Of a DNA stretch of 64,000 nucleotides, positions 59,301-64,000 are shown piece by piece (positions within the stretch are counted from its first letter, which is position 1; every line of letters starts with the position of its first letter). Origin of the DNA: Zoroaster sp. YZ-2022 (Eukaryota > Echinodermata > Asteroidea > Forcipulatida > Zoroasteridae). The DNA is taken from assembly GCA_029582265.1 (NCBI GenBank), contig CM055816.1, forward strand, positions 90,921,204 through 90,985,203, written 5' to 3'. Made by a program: the position numbers and the translations under genes. Below the pieces are notes generated by a model. It worked only from the letters and a program-made list of their open reading frames with translations. It was not told the DNA's origin and made no database searches.

Positions 59301-62300
59301 ATAAGTGTAATGTGACACAGGATACAGAGGACAACCGCCAAAAGTGAAGTGCAAGCGGACACCAGCGATCGGTATGATATGTACTACACATTCTTACCTA
59401 ATTCGAATATATACATTTGAAAGGAATGTAACTTGTGTTACTGTTTGAAGGAATAGCATGTCATTACGTCCTTTGATGGGTAATTACGTCTCAAACATTC
59501 CAATACTGTTATTTAAAAATCTTTTTAAATTTTATTATTTGTATCCAGACTACAAACTGTCCGTATGGGATGATTGGACTTCAAACCCGAATGCACTATT
59601 TGCCATGGTAAGGGTTTGACAAGTAATGAGAGTTCATATTTAATCCTGTAATAACGAGCAACATGATACGTCTACACACACATCGAACAGTGACCATTTA
59701 ATATTCCACCTGGCCTAGTGTCCGACTGCCTAAAAATCAAAACTAATGTGGTCTGTATTGAAACAATGGTTCATTACATTATAGTAGTAGATGGCATAAT
59801 TATGATAAGAACCATGTTGATCTTTTGATAGACTTGGATCCAAGTCTGTGATTGTAGGGTTTTTTTTCTTCCGAAGCCCATATGGCTCTGCAGTATCGCA
59901 TTAAATAGCGCCCACTTGTGTACACATTAACTCTCCCGACAAAACCCTTCGATCACAGACTTGGGAATGTTGTTCGTCAATGTTTGTAACACCCCTATTG
60001 CGAAATTAGTCCAAAAGGGATTTGAACAAATCCGATTGGTCGGAAAGCCTTCCATAACATGAATATTCAAACTAAACTCTTGTACATGGAGATGTACCAA
60101 CGATTCCCATTTAAACTGTATAGGTAAGAGTCGTTCTTTGTAGAGAAGGAATTATGTATTTTATTTTGTGCTTTTTACAAGTCTGGATCTCTACAATTTA
60201 CTCTATCATTTGCCTTAAATACTATTTACGTACCAAGCACTATACAAATTTAATATCGAATGAATATTACAGAAATAATTTTTAAGGAGTGTAACTCTGT
60301 TAGTAATAGACGCGGTCCTGCAAGGGGTTTTGTAGGCTTTCCTGATTGGCCATCTCTGGAGATCGCGAGTTAGGCTGTGATAGCTTGCAGGGGTAAACGG
60401 CGTTTATGTAGCTGATGCCAGACAAAATAACCGCGATCTCAGACTTGAAATCAAGTCTAGATCTTTGGGGGCCGTAGTTCCGATGGCCCACTTGTCCGAC
60501 GACCCATTGTTCCGACAAAGGAATGGTTGTTGTCAACATCGAATCAATGGAATTTCAGACTATTCGTTCTCCAGTGTCTGACAAATTTCAGTTTATGTCG
60601 CAAAAGTAAAGGGCTTTCGGAATACTCATGTGGCTTGTTTGTCGCTGATAATAGAAGGGGCCGTGAGAAACGCAAATAAAATTGACATACAGTGTGGCTT
60701 GACCTATACTTATACGGTATTTTGAATTGGTAAACGGTCCGATTAATAAAATGGAAGATCCACGTTGGACCGAAGTTTGTCGGTACATTGCTTCTTTCAA
60801 GAACAGGGACAGAGCACACTGTTCAAAACATTGATAACTATCCCCACTAAGAAGATATTATTTCACAACGTTTCAGCCTAAACTTAATTTTTTTCCCCTC
60901 ATTAATTTGTACTTTAATAAGGCCCTTTCAATACATTGAACACCTAGTGGTAACGTACGGTCCTTTCAGTACATTGAAATATCCTGTAGTAACGTACGGT
61001 CGAAATCTTCAGTATTGACAGACATCCCCTCAGTAACGTTGAAGAGAACGTCTTCAGTACCAATTCATACATCCCCTGTAGTAACGTACGGCCCTTCAGT
61101 ACATTGACGACATCCTCAGTAACGTACGGTCCGTCAGAAACGCAAATACAAATTGACACATCCCTGTAGTAACTCGTATACTTATACGGCCCATTTGTCA
61201 ATGGTACATTGAACATCCTCGTAGTACAAATGTACGGCCCTTTCAGTACATTGAAGCATCCCCAGTAACAGGTACAGAGCCCACTGTTCAGCACATTGAT
61301 AACTATCCCTGTAGTAAAAGAGATTATTTCACAACGTATTTTCCGTAGCTAAACCTAATTGTTCCCTCGTATGCGGCCCTTCAGCATTGAACATCCCTGT
61401 AGTAACGTACGGTCCGGGTCAGTACATTGAACATCCCTGTAGTAACATACGGTCCTTCAGTACATTGAACATCCCTGTAGTAACGTACGGCCATTCAGTT
61501 CATTGAACATCCCTCAGTAACGTACGGTCCTTCAGCACATTGAACATCCCTGTAGTAACGTACGGCCCTTCAGTACATTGAACATCCCTGTAGTAACGTG
61601 TGGCCCTTCAGTACATTGAACATCACTCAGTAACGTAATGGCCCTTTCAGTACATTGAACATCCCTGTAGTAATGTACGGCCCTTCAGTACATTGAATAT
61701 CCCTTTGTAGTAAATGCATGGTCCGTCAGAACATTGAACATCCTTGTAGTAACGTACGTCTTTTCAATACATTGAATATCCCTGTAGTAACGTACGGCTT
61801 CTTCAGTTACTTTCGAACATCCCTGTAACGTATCGTACGGCCCTTCAGTACATTGGAACATCCCTGTAGTAACGTACGGCCCTTCAGTACATTGAACATC
61901 CCTGTAGTAACGTGCGGCCCTTCAGTACATTGAACATCCCTGTAGTAACGTACGGCCCTTCAGTACATTGAACATCCCTGTAGTAACGTACGGCCCTTCA
62001 GTACATTGAACATCCCTGTAGTAACGTACGGTCCGTCAGAACATTGAACATCCCTGTAGTAACGTACGGCCCTTCAATACATTGAACATCCCTGTAGTAA
62101 CGTACGGCCCTTCAGTACATTGAACATCCCTGTAGTAACGTACGGCCCTTCAGTACATTGAACATCCCTGTAGTAACGTACGGACCTTCAGTACATTTAA
62201 CATCCCTGAAGAAACGTACGGCCCTTCAGTACATTGAACATCCCCAGTAACGTACGGTCTTCAGTACATTGAACATCCCTGTAGTAACGTACGGCCCTTC

Positions 62301-63203
62301 AGTACATTGAACATCCCTGTAGTAACGTACGGTCCGTCAGAACATTGAACATCCCTGTAGTAACGTACGGCCCTTCAGGACATTGAAAATCCCTGTAGTA
62401 ACGCACGGCCCTTCAGTACATTGAACATCCCTGTAGTAACATACGGTCCGTCAGAACATTTAACTAGATACATAACCTATACATACCTTAGGGATTCCGT
62501 TAGATTTGTCGGAACAGCCAGACTGTCTTTCTGACATGTGTATGTCTTCACGAATGGACAAAATAGGTCATTGTACTTACAAAATCCTGACATTACAAAC
62601 AAACCCCTTTTTTGGGCCACTTGCCCGCCCCCTTGGCTATGTTACTGATCATAAGCAGATCTTCTAGAACGATCATAGCGTTTCCGCAGTTGTCCTTAAC
62701 CTAGATCGGGAGGAATATTGTCCAAGAAACCTATATAGGCCTATATACCAAATATATTCGACCGAAGTGAATATCTTCTAATCTTCTAAGTCTCGGAACT
62801 AATACATAGACATACCACAGAGTAGTTCCCCTTCAATGCATAGGATTTATGTTGATATTTAATCAAGTTGCTTATTGGTTTCTTCTAGTTCCTATTGCAG
62901 TGAGTAATCTTGTCATCTCTGAGCCAGATACCAGCATAATTAATTGGGAAACCCCCCAAAACAAGTGTCCTGTTATCGATTATGTGATTCAGTTTCAACT
63001 GGTTAATAGAGATCAATGCCGAGTGATGAATGGTGAATTTGAAACTGTAGCCAATACGTCAGTGAGAGAGTTCACTTTACGGGACGCTGATTCATCACTA
63101 TACGCATATTCAACGTACAAGATCCGTGTACTAGCGAGGAATGAAGCTGGACTTAGTGAATATCAGGATGAGAATCATATTGAAGATACAACATCAGTAA
63201 AAG
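38313..63203 (+). CDS. Tie-ectodomain receptor phosphatase paralogue (gene B, 3' partial, frame lesions)
   Basis: The 5' part of a gene paralogous to gene A. Exons recognised: 38313-38377 (signal-peptide-like), 39466-39762 (Ig-like, Cys-containing), 41919-42173 (Ig), 42486-42617 (EGF-like 1), 44572-44721 (EGF-like 2), 45561-45697 (EGF-like 3), about 59197-59370 (EGF-like 4, with stops), 59549-59607 (short exon) and 62889-63203 (FN3). Undamaged exons are all phase 1, as expected for shuffled extracellular modules. Ig plus Tie-type EGF repeats (KWGPSC, CLPDPFGC) recall angiopoietin-receptor ectodomains, but the paralogy to gene A predicts a phosphatase, not a kinase, cytoplasmic part. EGF-like 3, EGF-like 4 and the short exon carry indels or stops, so gene B may be decaying or the sequence partly wrong. 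The first exon with the start codon is unresolved. Confidence 0.7.
39466..39762 (+). CDS. Gene B exon: N-terminal Ig-like domain
   Basis: 297 nt, phase 1 at both ends, TTCAG acceptor and GTAAG donor. Cys in AVPDFTCYNV and FGVYNCIFDPPS, about 75 residues apart, and a Trp (LSWAAARRYY) fit an Ig-type fold. N-glycosylation sequons NGS, NLS and NIT suggest an extracellular domain. The family is assigned from neighbours rather than a clear own signature. Confidence 0.75.
39990..40390. mobile_element. Foldback pair of tRNA-derived repeats
   Basis: Two inverted tRNA-like segments: minus strand at about 40080-40160 (GGTTCGAATCCCGCCCGAGT as B box, GTGGTCGAGAGGTTAAGAC as A box) and plus strand at 40205-40268 (GAGAGGTTAATACGTCTGCA, GTGGGTTCGAATCTCGCCCG). 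Outer parts match 9677-9900 (ACACTCGGAAAGC, CACGTCGGTGTAGGGCAAAA). Confidence 0.65.
40633..40855. mobile_element. Foldback MITE
   Basis: Left end GCAGGGGCGTGGCG and right end CGCGCTACGGCCCTGCTCCG are roughly inverted. The inner GGGGGTGTGGAAGCCAATTTG CCGACTGA also starts a related fragment at 38632-38700 (CAGCGGCGTAGCGAAGGTAT). Confidence 0.55.
41919..42173 (+). CDS. Gene B exon: immunoglobulin domain
   Basis: 255 nt, phase 1 at both ends. It encodes GEDVTLTMTQLFNGSSTELR, WKHNGTDVTAW, ITINNVQVINAGIYECYIDG and a final LMKLIVRG. The Ig C-strand Trp and the F-strand pattern (NAGIYECY, like DxGxYxC) are clear, while the B-strand Cys is replaced (TLTM). This resembles the divergent Ig domains of Tie receptors. 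Confidence 0.88.
42486..42617 (+). CDS. Gene B exon: EGF-like domain 1 (Tie type)
   Basis: 132 nt, phase 1 at both ends. CSPNKWGPSCDNDCPLCYNG then GVCDDINGECICAPGFSGLR and C give eight Cys in the laminin/EGF arrangement. KWGPSC followed by NGGVC and GECICxPGF is the recognisable start of the Tie EGF array. Confidence 0.92.
43535..43753. mobile_element. Palindromic MITE, TA target duplication
   Basis: Ends CACTGTAAAAAATTGCCTGT and ACAGGCAATTGTTTACAGTG flank inverted inner blocks (TTACTGGCAACCAGCTGCC; ACTGACAGCTGGTTGCCAG). TA lies on both sides (43533-43534, 43754-43755), as for Tc1/mariner-type elements. 219 bp, non-coding. Confidence 0.8.
44572..44721 (+). CDS. Gene B exon: EGF-like domain 2 (Tie type)
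   Basis: 150 nt, phase 1 at both ends. It encodes GKNCFGQDCGITC, then CNGNLMCLPDPFGCTCAAGF, TGSNC. The phrase xxCLPDPxGCxCAxGxxGxxC is characteristic of the second EGF-like repeat of Tie receptors. Confidence 0.92.
45561..45697 (+). CDS. Gene B exon: EGF-like domain 3, with likely 1-nt loss
   Basis: Encodes CDDGYFGAGCKMQCHCDGDA, VCDKGDGTCPTGVQCASGF. The end reads IEKTAK and stops in phase 0 instead of phase 1. A partial copy of the exon end at 46484-46516 reads CASGFTGENCH and ends in phase 1 before GTAAG, which shows that the 45.7 kb copy lost one base and the final Cys. Confidence 0.8.
46484..46516 (+). pseudogene. Duplicated 3' end of EGF-like exon 3
   Basis: GTGTGCATCAGGCTTCACAG then GAGAAAACTGCCACG|GTAAG repeats the last third of the EGF-like 3 exon about 820 bp downstream. 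There is no acceptor site joined to it, so it is probably a duplication remnant, but it preserves the intact frame. Confidence 0.6.
46720..47341 (+). pseudogene. LINE (non-LTR retrotransposon) reverse transcriptase fragment
   Basis: Broken frames encode ATLFNNYFYSVLTQP, LDITKAVGPDGLK (the LxxxKAxGPDG linker) and DMIYLDFSKAFDSVSHELIF (reverse transcriptase motif A, YLDFSKAFD), then LLGWFKSSLNN. A deletion of part of the domain lies near 47115-47150. The type is Jockey/CR1-like. No endonuclease or full RT remains, so it is dead. Confidence 0.85.
47617..53592. mobile_element. Long-arm foldback element, about 6 kb (copy 1)
   Basis: Left arm 47617-49771 and right arm 51215-53592 are inverted copies (for example CCAATAATCGCATACACCAA at 51424 against TTGGTGTATGCGATTATTGG at 49571), joined by a 1.4 kb single-copy loop. 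The arms differ by substitutions and small indels. No long ORF is found in arms or loop, and no transposase is seen. The superfamily cannot be assigned. Confidence 0.85.
53593..54000 (+). repeat. Dispersed TTTTCACGAAGAGACGGGCA motif, four copies
   Basis: CGTTTTCACGAAGRGACRGG CAT-like motifs occur at about 53602, 53774, 53863 and 53969, with different spacer lengths. They sit between the two long foldback copies. Origin unknown; they may be internal repeats of a degraded element. Confidence 0.6.
54090..54240 (+). mobile_element. Penelope-like-type terminal fragment
   Basis: TCCTGAGGACGATCAGAGCA, TACTGATCGAAACGTCGAGT, then GTGTCACCGCAATTAGTCTT and CATCCTCACCATGCAAAGC. It matches 37237-37425 in reverse complement. 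It abuts the truncated second foldback copy. Confidence 0.55.
54256..58735. mobile_element. Long-arm foldback element (copy 2, truncated and indel-rich)
   Basis: Same arm-loop-arm order and orientation as copy 1, beginning at the sequence of about 48532 and ending near that of about 52445. It differs from copy 1 by a great many single-base insertions and deletions, far more than between the arms of copy 1. Confidence 0.8.
58840..58875 (+). pseudogene. Possible LINE reverse transcriptase scrap (QGSVLGPL)
   Basis: The short frame LLQGSVLGPLIV matches the conserved reverse transcriptase phrase VPQGSVLGPLL. Nothing on either side continues as RT, so it is a fragment or chance. Confidence 0.3.
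59197..59370 (+). pseudogene. Gene B exon: EGF-like domain 4, damaged
   Basis: After an ATTTAG acceptor the frame reads VCPDGLFRVYLVP, CCDGLSLVTKCNGRCPG, two stops, then CDTGYRGQPPKVKCKRTPAI before GGTATG. Cys spacing and the CDxGYRGQ phrase fit an EGF-like module. Two stop codons lie between CPG and CDTGY. Either the exon is dead or bases are wrong here. Confidence 0.65.
59549..59607 (+). pseudogene. Gene B short exon, paralogue of 3000-3053, out of frame
   Basis: TGTCCGTATGGGATGATTGG ACTTCAA matches the gene A exon, with CAG acceptor and GGTAAG donor, but the segment is 59 nt against 54 nt, so phase is not kept. Adjacent intron sequence also aligns between the two genes. Confidence 0.7.
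59831..60470. repeat. Possible foldback bounded by AAGTCTG/CAGACTT
   Basis: GACTTGGATCCAAGTCTGTG ATTG at the left and CTCAGACTTGAAATCAAGTC near the right share short inverted ends. Inner CGATCACAGACTTGG is a further inverted piece. Boundaries are uncertain. Confidence 0.4.
60930..62463 (+). repeat. 38-bp minisatellite, about 40 copies
   Basis: The unit is CCCTTCAGTACATTGAACAT CCCTGTAGTAACGTACGG. Units from about 61860 to 62460 are nearly uniform, whereas those from 60930 to 61850 vary in length and sequence. It lies in the gene B intron before the FN3 exon. The equivalent gene A intron has only one or two related units (around 3083-3125 and 3462-3505). Confidence 0.95.
62889..63203 (+). CDS. 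Gene B exon: fibronectin type III domain 1
   Basis: 315 nt, phase 1 at both ends, intact. Same domain as 3756-4070: [53 protein letters not shown]. Eleven residues differ from gene A. The flanking intron bases (GTTCCTATTGCAGTGAG at the start and GTAATTACCGAAACAT at the end) are also shared, which supports recent duplication. Confidence 0.92.
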
Positions 63204-63546
63204 GTAATTACCGAAACATGAAACACCATACACTTATATATGATACGGCAAAATGTATCCTGTTTCTGGCATTCACGCGTGTCGCCTCAGACCAGCACGT
63301 CGGTATGTGTAATTTTAATTTTATTTTTATTATATTTTTTCTATGAAACAATGTTCAATTGCAGCCACAATTGCTGGATCGATTGGAATTCTGCCGTGTT
63401 GTGTTTTAAATGAGTTTTTTACATAGGGGTATGAACGTTTGCCAGATTTGTTAAGCCTCTCTTAGCCGCTATAATATGGGTAATTTGCGAGTCACCGTAC
63501 GGATTTTGAAGCCGACCTATGACCAGAAGCTGGAGTCTTTTTTGTT

Positions 63547-63832
63547 CAAACGCACTGCACTGTTATTCTATCAACAAACGCTCTGCACTGTTATTCTATC
63601 AACAAACGCTCTGCACTGTTATTCTATCAACAAACGCTATGAACTGTTATTCTATCAACAAACGCTATGCACTGTTATTCTATCAACAAACGCTCTGCAC
63701 TGTTATTCTATCAACAAACGCTCTGCACTGTTATTCTATCAACAAACGCTATGCACTGTTATTCTATCAACAAACGCTCTGCACTGTTATTCTATCAACA
63801 AACGCTCTGCACTGTTATTCTACCAACAAAGG
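63547..63832 (+). repeat. 28-bp minisatellite, about 10 copies
   Basis: The unit is CTGCACTGTTATTCTATCAA CAAACGCT, with ATGCACTG and ATGAACTG variants. It lies in the gene B intron after the FN3 exon. The overlapping open frames in all three forward frames come from the repeat having no stop. Confidence 0.95.
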
Positions 63833-64000
63833 GTGATTTATATGTTTAATCAATGTGGAAAGGCAACTATAGGAATCAATGAAAATAATACACAAAACTA
63901 CGTTGATAACTAAATTGATTAATGCAATAAGACGTATAGGCGTATTCAGAAAACAAATCTCAAATACACTGTTTTGGAAAGGATGCGCGTTGTAATTTCA

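Noticed and set aside
60944..61294. Minus-strand 116-residue frame
   Set aside because: Lies wholly inside the 38-bp minisatellite.
63476..63913. Overlapping open frames of up to 145 residues with CYSINKR/FYQQTLCTVILSTN repeats
   Set aside because: Products of the 28-bp minisatellite in all three forward frames; intronic.

Overview
Eukaryotic, AT-rich, intron-rich genomic DNA. It suggests a marine invertebrate deuterostome, most likely an echinoderm. This rests on the gene content (receptor tyrosine phosphatase with a Tie-like ectodomain), tRNA-derived SINEs with (ATT)n tails, and many foldback repeats and MITEs; species cannot be fixed from sequence alone.

Layout. 1-2999: repeat-rich sequence, probably an intron of a gene that starts left of the window. 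3000-32038 (+): 25 coding exons forming the 3' part of a receptor-type protein tyrosine phosphatase (gene A). All splice phases agree and give about 1,047 codons plus stop: a small Cys-containing exon, FN3, FN3, a membrane-proximal FN3-like region, a transmembrane helix, an active-looking phosphatase domain D1 (WPD loop, [10 protein letters not shown]) and a degenerate D2 (WPN, HCIDGEGASG). 32039-38312: intergenic repeats. 38313-63203 (+): a tandem paralogue (gene B) whose 5' part is in the window: signal-peptide-like exon, Cys-containing Ig-like exon, Ig exon, Tie-type EGF-like exons, and at 62889-63203 a near copy of the first FN3 exon of gene A. Several gene B exons have frame lesions, so it may be a decaying copy or part of it may be poorly resolved sequence.

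Mobile DNA. The intron that splits the D1 signature (HC | SAGIGRTG) holds a 9.6 kb palindromic Polinton/Maverick-type element (13153-22790, 5-bp flanking duplication AGTGC). Each arm carries a small SAP/zinc-type ORF and a protein-primed family-B DNA polymerase gene pointing to the centre. There is no integrase, ATPase, protease or capsid gene. This looks like a snap-back (copy-back) deletion derivative. The left arm was later hit by two MITEs and small deletions; the right-arm polymerase has a nonsense codon and is cut at the junction. Introns also hold a 23-bp minisatellite (about 47 copies), a 38-bp minisatellite (about 40 copies), a 28-bp minisatellite, a 6 kb non-coding long-arm foldback with a second noisy copy, SINEs, a LINE reverse transcriptase fragment and Penelope-like hairpin fragments.

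Taken together: a tandem cluster of Tie-ectodomain receptor phosphatases whose introns are heavily colonised by palindromic elements. The two most interesting points are the Tie/RPTP architecture and the snap-back Polinton.
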